Below, piece by piece: positions 51,063 to 59,812 of a stretch of DNA of 64,000 bases; position 1 is the stretch's first letter, and each line of letters starts with the position of its first letter. The DNA comes from Streptomyces sp. B3I8 (lineage in GTDB: Bacteria > Actinomycetota > Actinomycetes > Streptomycetales > Streptomycetaceae). The stretch is from positions 2,989,501 to 3,053,500 of the forward strand of contig NZ_JAUSYN010000002.1 of the NCBI RefSeq assembly GCF_030816915.1, given 5' to 3'. The notes under the pieces are model-generated. The model worked only from the letters and a program-made list of their open reading frames with translations. It was not told the origin of the DNA and did not search any database. The position numbers were made by a program, and so were the translations under genes.

Positions 51063-53519
51063 TCAGCCCACGCGCGTCAGCTTCGAGGTGAAGCCGGGCT
51101 CCGCGAGGTCCTGCTGGAGGGTGACCGGCACCTTCACCGCGCTGCCCGTGCCGTCACCGACCGTGAGCGAGCCGACCTTGGCGCCGGCCTTCGCGGTGTG
51201 CGGCAGCTCGTCCGCGGCGAACTTCAGCTTCACGGTGAGCCCCGCCCAGCCGACCGCCTTGACGTCCTTGGTGATCTCCACGGGCGTCCGGCCGCCGAGA
51301 CCGTCGTCGACGGCTCCGACGACGGTGCCCTTCTTCAGGATCGTCGCCGACTCCAGCGAGCCCTGCGCCGCCCTGATCAGCTTGTCGCTCGCGTCGAGCG
51401 CACCGCTGAGGATGGTGTTGTCCGAGCCGCCCGGCCCCTGGCCCAGCACCGCGCCGACGATCGTGCGGGTCTCGCCGCCGACCTTCTTGACCGCCGCGAA
51501 GACCAGGTTGCCGCCCGCGGCCGTGGTGGTGCCGGTCTTGATGCCGACGACGCCGTTGTAGCCGACCAGGCGGTTCCAGTTGCTGTGCTTGTCGCCCTTG
51601 TAGTCGGTGTACTCCATCATCGCCGCGATCTGCCGGAAGGAGCTGTCCTTCATCGCGGCCTTGGCCAGCTTGACCTGGTCCACGGCGGTGCTGACGGTCG
51701 TCTTCTCCAGGCCCGAGGGGTCGGTGTACGTCGTGTTCGTCATGCCGAGCTGCTTGGCGGTGGTGTTCATCTTCGCGACGAACGCCTTCTCCGAACCGGC
51801 GTCCCAGCGGGCCACCAGCCGGGCCACGTTGTTCGCCGAGGCGATGAGGAGGGCCTGCAGGGCCTCCTTCTCGGTGATCGTGTCACCGGCGTGCACCTTG
51901 ACCGTCGACTCGCCGTCCGCGGTCGCCTGGTCCTCGGCCGTCTGGTCCACCTTGATCTTCTCGCCCTCGCCGCCCTTGAGCGGGTGGCTCTTGAGGATGA
52001 GGTAGGACGTCATGACCTTGGTGACGCTGGCGATCGGGACCGGCTTCTGCTCGCCCGAGGACCCGTACGAGCCGATGCCCAGGACGTCCAGCGCGGCCTG
52101 GCCCTCGGACGGCCAGGGAATGTCCGTCGCGCTGCCCTTGAAGGCATAGCCGGACTGGGCGGTGAGGTCCAGCGCGGGGTCGGGAAGCGGGCGCAGGCTC
52201 TGTGCGACCGCGAAGACGATCGCGAGGAGGACGACCACCGGCGTCCAGATCTTGATCCGCCGCACGAACGTGCGCGTCGGGGTCTCCGCGGGCGGCGGGG
52301 TGTTGGTCAGCTCGGCGAGCAGGTCGAGCGGGGGCTTCGGCGGCAGCGGCTGCTGGGTGGTGCGCTCGGGGCCGACCCGCGGGAGCGAGGCGGTCGGGGC
52401 GGCGGGCGGGACGGGGGTGGCGGCCGCCTTGGCGTCCTTGGCGCCCTTGGCGGCTCCGGCTCCCTTGGTGTCCGTCCGGCCCGCGGACGCCGTGGGCGTC
52501 GGGCGCGGCTTGCCGGCCTCCGGGTCGTCGGGCGACTTGAGCGGGACGAATCTGCTCGTGCGCTCGGCCTTCCGCTCCTCGGAGTCGGAGTCGGAGTCGG
52601 TGGCGGCAGCAGCGGCTTCGGAGTCCTTGGGTCTCCGCAGGGAGGTGGTCTTGGTGTCCTTGCGGTACGCCTCGTCCGCGGACCCGTCCTTGCCGGCTCC
52701 GTCCTTGCCGGAGCCGTCCTTGCCGGAGCCGTCCTTACCGGCTCCGGTGTCCCGGCGCTTCAGCGTGGCGGTGGGCCGGTCCACTGCGGGCCGCGGCGCC
52801 TTGAAGACGGCGGTGGCCTGATCGACGGCGGGCTTCGGGGCGTCCTTGCCGGTGGCGCCGGTGGCGCCGGTCGCGTCGGTGGCGTCGGTCGCGCCGCTTC
52901 CATCGGCCTCGCCGGTCTTGTCAGCCTTGCCGGTCTTGTCGGCGCCCTCGTCCGCGGTGCCCGGCTCCGACGCCGGCTTCGGTGCGGCCTTCGGTTCCGG
53001 CTGCTCGGTCTTCGGCCGCAGCTTCGGCTCGGGCTCCGCGGGGACCGCGTCCGCCGGCTCGGCCGCCCCGTCCTCCGCCGCGCCATCGACTTCGCCGTCA
53101 CCGTCGGCCTCGGCGTCCCCGTTCGCGCTCCGCACCCACGACGCGACCGCGGCCTTGCGGTCCTCCTCGTCGGTCCCCTCGGGCTTCCGGGCCCCGCCGG
53201 AGCCCTCAGAGCCGCCACCTGACGCCCCGGAGGCCCCCGACGCCCCATCGGCACCGTCAGCCCCGTCGGCGCCCTCCGTGTCGCCGTCCGCCGCGCCGGA
53301 GGGCCGTACGGCCTCCTTGAGCGCGCGTGTCGAGAACACCGCTGTCGCCTGGTCGACCCGCACCCGCTCGCGGGCCACCGTCAGACGGGGATCGGCCGGA
53401 GCGGCAGCCGCCCCGGATTCCGACGGCCGGGCCGGGCCCGGAACCGCCGACCCACTCCCCGACGTCGACTCCTTCGACGACTCGTGCTGCTTCGACCTGT
53501 CGGGGGACTCGCCCGCCAC
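51063..53519 (-). CDS. Membrane-anchored D-alanyl-D-alanine carboxypeptidase
   Basis: 818 residues. The catalytic domain has SxxK (ASVTKVM, near 497), SxN (SANNVARL, near 563) and KTG (GIKTGTTTAAGG, near 658), the PBP5-type penicillin-binding set that trims peptidoglycan stem peptides. One membrane helix lies near 422-440 (IKIWTPVVVLLAIVFAVAQS). The first 400 residues are a cytoplasmic disordered region with repeats: GADGAD/GASGAS, TDATDATGATGATG and GKDGSGKDGSGKDGAGKDGS, plus three copies of VDQATAVF/VDRPTATL. GTG 53519 is chosen for its AGGAGG site. Tail architecture suggests binding partners or phosphorylation. Confidence 0.92.
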   Translation of the reverse strand: MAGESPDRSKQHESSKESTSGSGSAVPGPARPSESGAAAAPADPRLTVARERVRVDQATAVFSTRALKEAVRPSGAADGDTEGADGADGADGASGASGASGGGSEGSGGARKPEGTDEEDRKAAVASWVRSANGDAEADGDGEVDGAAEDGAAEPADAVPAEPEPKLRPKTEQPEPKAAPKPASEPGTADEGADKTGKADKTGEADGSGATDATDATGATGATGKDAPKPAVDQATAVFKAPRPAVDRPTATLKRRDTGAGKDGSGKDGSGKDGAGKDGSADEAYRKDTKTTSLRRPKDSEAAAAATDSDSDSEERKAERTSRFVPLKSPDDPEAGKPRPTPTASAGRTDTKGAGAAKGAKDAKAAATPVPPAAPTASLPRVGPERTTQQPLPPKPPLDLLAELTNTPPPAETPTRTFVRRIKIWTPVVVLLAIVFAVAQSLRPLPDPALDLTAQSGYAFKGSATDIPWPSEGQAALDVLGIGSYGSSGEQKPVPIASVTKVMTSYLILKSHPLKGGEGEKIKVDQTAEDQATADGESTVKVHAGDTITEKEALQALLIASANNVARLVARWDAGSEKAFVAKMNTTAKQLGMTNTTYTDPSGLEKTTVSTAVDQVKLAKAAMKDSSFRQIAAMMEYTDYKGDKHSNWNRLVGYNGVVGIKTGTTTAAGGNLVFAAVKKVGGETRTIVGAVLGQGPGGSDNTILSGALDASDKLIRAAQGSLESATILKKGTVVGAVDDGLGGRTPVEITKDVKAVGWAGLTVKLKFAADELPHTAKAGAKVGSLTVGDGTGSAVKVPVTLQQDLAEPGFTSKLTRVG

Positions 53520-53753
53520 CGATGCCTCCTCCATCGCGCACACTCATCCGTGCGCCCTGACCCGAACCCGAACCGTGAACCGCCGCCCGGACACCACTGT
53601 CCGAACCATGTACCAGTGTCCTGTGTGGGGGCTTGCCCCCTGGTGTAGACGAGAACGACATACCTACTGGTTCCACTACGAAGTGGTCACGCACCCTCGA
53701 CAGACCAATGTGAGAGGGGTCACCCTGTCATTCATCCACGCGGGGAGGCATGG

Positions 53754-54503
53754 ATGGGCAGGAGCCGCAGAACACTTCCGGAGGAGCTTCTGTTGCTCGC
53801 ACTGGACCCGGCCACGGGTACCACTGCGCAGCCGCAGTCGCTCGACCTGGGTCTGGCCGGAGCGCAGCTAGTGGAGCTGGCGCTGGCCGGACGGATAGCC
53901 CCGGACGGGGATCGTATCGCCGTGGTGGTACCACGGCCGACAGGAGATCCGACTCTGGACTGCGCGTTGGAGTTGCTGCGAAGGCGCGGCGCTCCGGTAC
54001 GCGCGGTCCATTGGATAGGCGGGCCCCGGCTGGGGCTGCGTCAGACGTATCTCTCGCACCTGGAGCGGTGCGGCATGGTGCATGCCGTGGCGGGCCAGAT
54101 GTGCGGGGTGCTGCCGACGACGCGCTACCAGGCGACGGACAACGAGATCAGCCGGGAGATCAGGGCCCGGCTGGACTCGGCGATCCGCACCGGCGTACCG
54201 CCGGACCCGCGGACCGCGGCGCTCGCCGCGCTGGCCCACGCGGTCGGTCTCGGCAAGCACCTGTACCCGGGCAACGAGGGACGCTCGTCGCGTTCCCGGC
54301 TGCGGGACCTGATCCGGCACGACCCGATGGGCGGACTCGTGGCGCACGCCGTGATGGACGTCCAGAACGGGGCCGCCGGACAGCCACGCCGGGGCCAGCC
54401 GAACGGGCGGCCGGCCGGTGGTCCCGCCGGACCGGCGGAGCCCGCGCGCGGGGTACCTATGCAGCCGCACCGCGGCTCCATGGAACGCGTGGTGGCGCAC
54501 TGA
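53754..54503 (+). CDS. GPP34 (GOLPH3/Vps74-type) phosphoprotein family
   Basis: 249 residues; ATG after GGGGAGG. TLPEELLLLALDPATG, LDLGLAGAQLVELALAGRIA and GLGKHLYPGNEGRSSRSRL with HDPMGGLVAHAV are standard GPP34 segments. Eukaryotic relatives bind PI4P; the many Streptomyces copies have unknown roles, perhaps membrane lipid binding. Pro/Gly-rich tail. Confidence 0.93.
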   Translation: MGRSRRTLPEELLLLALDPATGTTAQPQSLDLGLAGAQLVELALAGRIAPDGDRIAVVVPRPTGDPTLDCALELLRRRGAPVRAVHWIGGPRLGLRQTYLSHLERCGMVHAVAGQMCGVLPTTRYQATDNEISREIRARLDSAIRTGVPPDPRTAALAALAHAVGLGKHLYPGNEGRSSRSRLRDLIRHDPMGGLVAHAVMDVQNGAAGQPRRGQPNGRPAGGPAGPAEPARGVPMQPHRGSMERVVAH

Positions 54504-54540
54504 CACGGACACCCGACACGCCACCGCGCGCGGCACACGG

Positions 54541-54633
54541 CCCGGAGGCCACACGACCTCAGGCCGCATGACCCGGAGGCCACACGACCTCAGGCCGCAT
54601 GACCCGGAGGCCACACGACCTCAGGCCACATGA
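54541..54633 (+). repeat. 31-base tandem repeat, three copies
   Basis: Unit CCCGGAGGCCACACGACCTC plus AGGCCGCATGA; copies at 54541, 54572 and 54603, the last diverging at its end. Confidence 0.92.
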
Positions 54634-54987
54634 CACATGGCCCACGGGGCCGTAGGGCATGTCCGGACCGCCTTCTCGCGGTCCCCACAACCCGACCCGT
54701 TCGGGAGCCGCGGCCCCGTGCGAGGGCGGCACGGCCGTACGTCGCCGGACCCGTCCACGTCCGGAGAAGCGTCACGACCTCGCCGCCCCCGCGCGGGCAC
54801 GCACGGGTCTCGTGGGCGCGCACGGGTCTCGCGGACCCGCGCGCCCACCCGGGCGTGTGGGGTCCCGAACTGGCGTGTACGTGCCGCACATCCACCGTTT
54901 GCCAGCGGTGATGAGCACCTTGGTGGCAATCTGCTCAACAGCAGATACGCATAGTCAGCCTTGCAGGCAGCCGGAGGTGCACGTCCC
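54634..54987. other. Intergenic region before the HTH gene
   Basis: GC-rich, with short CGCACGGGTCTCG duplications (54806-54835) and no supported gene. The segment 54890-54960 is lower in GC (CAGCAGATACGCATAG) and likely carries the HTH gene's promoter. Confidence 0.5.
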
Positions 54988-55857
54988 GTGGCGTCCAATG
55001 TCAATCCCACCGTCCGGCGGCGCCGGCTGGGCCAGGAGCTGCGCCGGCTCCGCGAGTTGAAGGGCATGACGGCCGAGGAGGTGGCCGAGCGGCTGCTGGT
55101 CTCGCAGTCGAAGATCAGCCGTCTGGAGAACGGACGGCGCAGCATCAGCCAGCGCGACGTGCGGGATCTGTGCGGGGTGTACGAGGTCGAGGACGTCCGT
55201 ATCGTCGACTCGCTGATGCAGATGGCCAAGGACTCCCGCCAGCAGGGCTGGTGGCACTCCTTCGGCGACATCCCGTACAGCGTCTACATCGGCCTGGAGA
55301 CGGACGCGGCCTCGCTGCGCATCTACGATCCCCAGGTCGTCCCCGGACTGCTGCAGACCCGCCCGTACGCCGAGGCGCTGATCGCGGGCGCGCTGCCCGA
55401 GACCGCGCAGGCGGACATCGACAAGCGGGTGCGGGTGCGGATGCGCAGGCAGGAACGAATCTCCGCGCCGGAGAACCCGTTGCGCCTGTGGACCGTGCTC
55501 GACGAGGCCGCGCTGCACCGGGTGGTCGGCAGCCGGCTGGTGATGCGGGAGCAGCTGGAGCATCTGGTCGAGCAGTCCCGACTTCCGCACGTCACCGTGC
55601 AGGTGATCCCCTTCGAGATGGGCGCGCACCCCGGTCTCAACGGGCAGTACGCGATCCTGGAGTTCCCGGACACGGCCGACTCCAGCGTCGTCTACATCGA
55701 GGGCGTCACGAGCGACCTGTACCTGGAGAAGGCCGCGGACGTGCAGAAGTACAGCGTCATGTACGAGCATCTGCGGGCGCAGGCGCTGAACGTGGAGCAG
55801 TCCCGTGAGGTCATCTCGAAGATCGCCAAGCGGTACGCGCAGGAGTACTCGGACTGA
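54988..55857 (+). CDS. Scr1-family HTH regulator (WhiJ-like)
   Basis: 289 residues. XRE HTH at about 13-70 (LGQELRRLRELKGMTAEEVA, SQSKISRLENGRRSISQ), then a Scr1/DUF5753 sensor domain (LRIYDPQVVPGLLQTRPYAE, VTVQVIPFEMGAHPGLNGQY). Streptomyces carries dozens, each near a DUF397 gene, acting in development and antibiotic control (WhiJ, AbaA loci). GTG start after GGAGGTG; the longer frame lacks a site. Confidence 0.95.
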   Translation: MASNVNPTVRRRRLGQELRRLRELKGMTAEEVAERLLVSQSKISRLENGRRSISQRDVRDLCGVYEVEDVRIVDSLMQMAKDSRQQGWWHSFGDIPYSVYIGLETDAASLRIYDPQVVPGLLQTRPYAEALIAGALPETAQADIDKRVRVRMRRQERISAPENPLRLWTVLDEAALHRVVGSRLVMREQLEHLVEQSRLPHVTVQVIPFEMGAHPGLNGQYAILEFPDTADSSVVYIEGVTSDLYLEKAADVQKYSVMYEHLRAQALNVEQSREVISKIAKRYAQEYSD

Positions 55858-56106
55858 GGCGTCCTTCCGGGACGCGGGGCGAGAAACGGCGGCACGGTAC
55901 ACCCTGGGTGGCTCCAGCGGAAGTCTCTCTGGAATATGCCACCCGGTCGAGTGAACGATCGCTCCGCCCGCCGAGCGTGACGAGTAGCGTCGATCACGCC
56001 AATGGAACAGCAATGTTGGCGTGAACCGCGCCATGGGCCCGCGAGGCGGCCCCGCGGCGCGGTGACAGCACACCACGACCGGCCGAACAGCAGTAGCGGA
56101 GCGAAC

Positions 56107-56316
56107 ATGGCAATTCAGCAAGGCGCCACCGAGACCTGGACCAAGTCCACGTACTCCACGGGAAACGGTGCGTGCGTCGAGGTCAAGTCCCCGGTCCCGG
56201 CGGCAATGGCCGTACGGGACTCCAAGGTTCCCCAGGGTCCCGCCCTGGCCTTCCCGGCGGACGCGTGGAACGCCTTCGTGGCGGAGGTGGGCCGGCGCAC
56301 ACCGGACTTCGGCTGA
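56107..56316 (+). CDS. DUF397 protein, partner of the HTH regulator
   Basis: 69 residues: TWTKSTYSTGNGACVEVKSP, MAVRDSKVPQGPALAFPADA, WNAFVAEV, the full DUF397 pattern. In WhiJ-type loci the small protein is thought to antagonise or cooperate with the HTH protein. The 250-base gap contains a lower-GC stretch that may hold its own promoter. Confidence 0.95.
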   Translation: MAIQQGATETWTKSTYSTGNGACVEVKSPVPAAMAVRDSKVPQGPALAFPADAWNAFVAEVGRRTPDFG

Positions 56317-56428
56317 GCGCACCTCACCGACGTCGGCTTCGTCTTTTTCAGGCACCGACGCACCAACGCACCAGCACCACCGCTGACGCCCTCTCGACTG
56401 GCCGCCGTCCCAGCCGAGGGGGCTTTCC

Positions 56429-56487
56429 CCTGCCCGGCGCCCTGCCCGGCGCCCCGCCCGGCATCCCGCCCGGCATCCCGCCCGGCG
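56429..56487 (+). repeat. 12-base tandem repeat
   Basis: CCTGCCCGGCGC-type units, about five copies alternating GCGC and GCAT endings, after the DUF397 gene. Confidence 0.85.
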
Positions 56488-56505
56488 GACGTCCGCCGGG
56501 CTCCG

Positions 56506-57621
56506 TCACGCCCGGGGGTAGCGGGCGAGCCAGCCCGGTGCCGCGTCCGTCGGGGTGTGCAGGGAGGGGCCCTGGGTCATCTCCATCGCGAAGTCGTCGG
56601 CCAGGACGAGCATCGTCGCCCGCCCCTCCAGCTCCGCCAGCCACGCCGGTGGCAGTGCCGTCTCCCCGTACAGCGCCCCCAGCATGCCGCCCACCAGGGC
56701 CCCGGCCACCCCCGAAGCGCCCCCGTGACTCACCGCGAGACGCAGGCCGTGCCGTACGTCCTCCCCCACCAGCGCGCAGTACACCGCCGCCGACAGCACC
56801 CGCTCCGCCGACCCCCCGTCCGCCAGCTCCGCCACCCGCCCCGACGACGGCAACCCCTGCCGCACCGCCCCCAGCGCCCGCTTCAACGCCTCCGCCACCG
56901 GCGCCTGCCCCGGCCGTGCCGACAGCAGGTGCAGCGCCCGCCGCACCCCCGCGTCCACGTCCTCGCCGCGCGCCAGCGCGTGCACGACGACGGCGTACGC
57001 GCCCGCCGCGAGGTACGCCGTGGGGTGTCCGTGGGTCTGGGTGGCGCACTCCAGGGCGAGTTGCAGCACCAGTTGCGGCTCCCACCCGACCAGCAGTCCG
57101 AACGGCGCCGACCTGGCCACCGCCTCGGGGCCGGCGGCCGCGGGGTTCTTGGGCGCGGCCGGGGTGCCCATCACGTCGTCGCCGAGGCCGAGCAGGCAGG
57201 CACGGGTCGGGGCGCGGCGCGCGTACAGCCACTCCTCGCGCGCCAGCCAGCCGTCCTCCGTGCGCCGCTCGTCCGGGCCCCAGTCGTGCTGGGTGGCCGC
57301 CCAGCGGCGGTACGCGCGGTGCAGGTCCGTCGGCGGGTGCCAGGCGCCGGTGTCCCGGCGGACCTGGGCGCGGATGAGCCCGTCCACGGTGAACAGGGTG
57401 AGCTGGGTGAGGTGCGAGACGGTGCCGCGCCGGCCGTGGTGGACGGCGAGCTCGGCGGGGCCCTGGGCGCCGTACTCCTCGCGGACGCGGTCCGCGGACA
57501 GGGCGTCGAGCGGGGTGCCCAGCGCGTCGCCGAGGGCGACGCCGAGCAGCGTTCCCCGTACCCGGCTGCGGAAGTCCTGCTGCTCGGTACGGCCCCAGAC
57601 GGCACCGGCTGTCGCCCCCAC
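56506..57621 (-). CDS. ADP-ribosylglycohydrolase-family protein lacking metal ligands
   Basis: 371 residues with the all-helical fold: GTLLGVALGDALGTPLDALS, LTLFTVDGLIRAQVRRDTGA, RSAPFGLLVGWEPQL, GVAGALVGGMLGALYGETAL. Active relatives have a DD(T)Q box and a GDxDT box that bind two Mg ions. Here these read VSHLTQLTLFT and SHGGASGVAG, with no acidic residue at the ligand positions. The fold is kept and the codon bias is normal, so this looks like a maintained pseudoenzyme rather than decay. Perhaps it binds ADP-ribosylated or nucleotide ligands. Confidence 0.85.
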   Translation of the reverse strand: MGATAGAVWGRTEQQDFRSRVRGTLLGVALGDALGTPLDALSADRVREEYGAQGPAELAVHHGRRGTVSHLTQLTLFTVDGLIRAQVRRDTGAWHPPTDLHRAYRRWAATQHDWGPDERRTEDGWLAREEWLYARRAPTRACLLGLGDDVMGTPAAPKNPAAAGPEAVARSAPFGLLVGWEPQLVLQLALECATQTHGHPTAYLAAGAYAVVVHALARGEDVDAGVRRALHLLSARPGQAPVAEALKRALGAVRQGLPSSGRVAELADGGSAERVLSAAVYCALVGEDVRHGLRLAVSHGGASGVAGALVGGMLGALYGETALPPAWLAELEGRATMLVLADDFAMEMTQGPSLHTPTDAAPGWLARYPRA

Positions 57622-57726
57622 TCAGGCCTCCTCACGGCCGCCGCCCGCATGCCCGACGTCCGGCACTGTAATCGAACGCGGACGCTGCGCTTCGGCACAC
57701 CGGTGGGCCTGCGCCACACCCCCACA

Positions 57727-58050
57727 TCACGGGGGTGGGGCGCCGGGGACGCGCCGCCGAGATCGGCGGAGGCGGGGCAGGAGGACGAGGCGAACGGCAC
57801 AGACCAGCGCCGGGAGCAGGGCGGCGCCACGAGTGGCGGCGGTCGTGCCCATGGTCAGGCCCACGGCGCCCGCCAGGCCGTAGAAGCACGTGAGTGCCGT
57901 GCCCACGGCCGTGCCCACGGCCGGAAGCCGACGCCGCGCGGAGGCGACGTCCGGGGTCGGAACCACGACGGGGAGCCTCCTTCCGGTGAGAGACGAGCGG
58001 ATGTCGGTGGCGGGGGCCTGCTCGGCAGGGCCGGCCCCCACCACCGGCAT
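57727..58050 (-). CDS. Small hypothetical membrane protein
   Basis: 107 residues. Two hydrophobic helices (VGTALTCFYGLAGAVGLTMG and ALLPALVCAVRLVLLP) between basic ends; no family recognised. The GC-rich context makes it less certain; support comes from the membrane pattern and from lying 25 bases after the amidohydrolase gene on the same strand. Confidence 0.4.
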   Translation of the reverse strand: MPVVGAGPAEQAPATDIRSSLTGRRLPVVVPTPDVASARRRLPAVGTAVGTALTCFYGLAGAVGLTMGTTAATRGAALLPALVCAVRLVLLPRLRRSRRRVPGAPPP

Positions 58051-58075
58051 ACGGGGGCTGTGTACGCGGGCGGCG

Positions 58076-59041
58076 TCAGCGCGGGGCGGCGGCGAGGCGT
58101 TCCGCGAGGCGGGGCAGGATGCGGAGCGCGTTGTCGCTCCCGACGCGTCGTGCGGCGTCGGCGCCGAGCAGGCGCGTCAGGTCGTGTTCGCCGGTCCGCG
58201 TGTGGTCGAACAGCTTGTCGGCGTAGATCCAGTCGGTGCCGAAGAGCATGCGGTCGGTGCCCACGGCGTCGACCAGCGTGTTGATCTGGACCTGGGAGTC
58301 GGCCACCGCCACGTCGTAGTAGACGGAGCGCAGGTACTCCGGGATGGGGCGGCGGACCAGTTCGCGGTACGCCTGGACGACCCGGGGGGCCGCGGCGAAC
58401 CGGTGGCCGAGGTAGGGGACGGTGCCCCCGCCGTGCGACAGGATCCAGTTGATGCGGGGGTAGCGGTCCAGCACGCCGTGGAACACGAGCGTCATGAAGA
58501 CCCGCGTGGTGTCGAAGACGTACTCGCCGATCCAGTGCTGCCAGGGCAGGTCGGGCGTCTGCTTCGGTTCCACCGGGTGCAGCAGGACGGTGGCGCCCCG
58601 CTTGTCGAGCGCGTCGTACACCGCTTCCCACTTCGGGTCGCCCACGTAGGTCCCGTCGACCTGGGACACCAGGTACACCCCGTCCAGGCCCAGGTCGTCG
58701 TAGATGTGGTCCAGCTCGGCCAGGGCGGAGTCCACGCCCGGCAGCGGCACCGCGCCGAACACACCGAAGCGCCGCGGGTACTGCCGGACGACGTCGGCAC
58801 CGATGTCGTTGACGTTCCTCGCCAGTTCGTCGGCCTCCCGCTGGTCGCCGAAGTAGACCCCGGTCTCGGCCAGGCAGGACAGCACGCCGACGTCGATCCC
58901 CCAGTCGTCCATGAAGCGCAGGTGGGCGGCCGGGGTCCACGGGTCGAGGTCGACTCCGCCGGTCCAGTTGATGTCGTGCCGGACCAGGGTCTCGATGTAG
59001 GGCTCCGGCAGGAAGTGCGTGTGTACGTCGATCTTGGGCAT
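58076..59041 (-). CDS. Amidohydrolase (ACMSD-type decarboxylase family)
   Basis: 321 residues. Metal sites: DVHTHFLPEP (His7, His9), LLHPVEPK (near 157), ILSHGGGTVPYLGHRF (near 200) and LFGTDWIYADK (Asp near 269). Members decarboxylate or hydrolyse aromatic acids such as aminocarboxymuconate semialdehyde or gamma-resorcylate. Divergent from a TetR gene with palindromic operators between, so expression is probably substrate-induced. Confidence 0.93.
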   Translation of the reverse strand: MPKIDVHTHFLPEPYIETLVRHDINWTGGVDLDPWTPAAHLRFMDDWGIDVGVLSCLAETGVYFGDQREADELARNVNDIGADVVRQYPRRFGVFGAVPLPGVDSALAELDHIYDDLGLDGVYLVSQVDGTYVGDPKWEAVYDALDKRGATVLLHPVEPKQTPDLPWQHWIGEYVFDTTRVFMTLVFHGVLDRYPRINWILSHGGGTVPYLGHRFAAAPRVVQAYRELVRRPIPEYLRSVYYDVAVADSQVQINTLVDAVGTDRMLFGTDWIYADKLFDHTRTGEHDLTRLLGADAARRVGSDNALRILPRLAERLAAAPR

Positions 59042-59054
59042 GGGCCGCCTTCCA

Positions 59055-59135
59055 TTTTTTGGATCGATCTACCCAAAAAAGCTAGCACCAGATTTCTGGG
59101 TAGGCAACACCAGAAAAATCGGTAGGCTGTCCCCG
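59055..59135. promoter_or_regulatory. TetR operator region
   Basis: AT-rich gap between divergent genes with three related palindromic elements: TTTTTTGG ... CCCAAAAAA (59055-59080), CCAGATTTCTGG (59088-59099), and TACCCA ... TGGGTA spanning 59070-59102, plus ACCAGAAAAATCGGT at 59109-59123. Overlapping sites suit a TetR protein controlling both genes. Confidence 0.75.
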
Positions 59136-59146
59136 AAGGAGGCGAC

Positions 59147-59764
59147 GTGTCTGCAAGTTGGACGGCGAAGGGAACCGCCACCCGGTCCCGCATCATCGAC
59201 GCGGCCGCGCAGCTGATCCATGAGCGCGGCATCGCATCGGTGGGCATCAACGACGTACGGGCGGCCAGCTCGACCAGCCACGGCCAGATCGCCCACTACT
59301 TCCCCGGCGGGCGGGCCGAGTTGCTGAGAGCGGTCGTGGAGCGCCAGACGCGGCGGGCCCTGGACGACCAGGGCCCGGCGCTGCGGGCGCTGGACTCCTG
59401 GGAGTCCTGGCAGCGGTGGCGGGATCACCTGCTCGCGGTGCACACGGCCCGCGGCGCGGCCGGAGGGTGCCCCCTGGGCTCGCTCGTGCCGCAGCTGGCG
59501 GAGAACGACCCGGCCGCGGCGCGGCTGATGGAGGCCGGATTCGACACCTGGGCCGCCGCCTTCGAACGGGGGATCGCCACCATGCGCGACAACGGGGACC
59601 TGGCGGCCGGCACGGACGCGCGGCAGCTCGCGGCCACCGTCCTGTCCCTCGTGCAAGGGGGCCTGGTCCTCATGCAGGCGTCCCGGTCGGTCGCGCGACT
59701 GGAACAGGCCCTGGACTCCGTGCTGCGCCTGCTGCACGCGCACTCGCGCGGTGCCGGTGCGTGA
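59147..59764 (+). CDS. TetR-family regulator
   Basis: 205 residues; GTG after AAGGAGG. HTH RSRIIDAAAQLIHERGIASV, GINDVRAASSTSHGQIAHYF and a ligand domain of the AcrR/YcdC-like type with GCPLGSLVPQLAENDP. Controls itself and most likely the amidohydrolase. Confidence 0.92.
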   Translation: MSASWTAKGTATRSRIIDAAAQLIHERGIASVGINDVRAASSTSHGQIAHYFPGGRAELLRAVVERQTRRALDDQGPALRALDSWESWQRWRDHLLAVHTARGAAGGCPLGSLVPQLAENDPAAARLMEAGFDTWAAAFERGIATMRDNGDLAAGTDARQLAATVLSLVQGGLVLMQASRSVARLEQALDSVLRLLHAHSRGAGA

Positions 59765-59773
59765 GACCCGCCC

Positions 59774-59807
59774 GGTGTGAGCCTGCCGCCCTCGGCAGGC
59801 TCACACC
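59774..59807. terminator. Bidirectional terminator
   Basis: Hairpin with perfect 15-base arms GGTGTGAGCCTGCCG and CGGCAGGCTCACACC and a four-base loop between the convergent TetR and FO synthase genes. Confidence 0.88.
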
Positions 59808-59812
59808 CCCTC

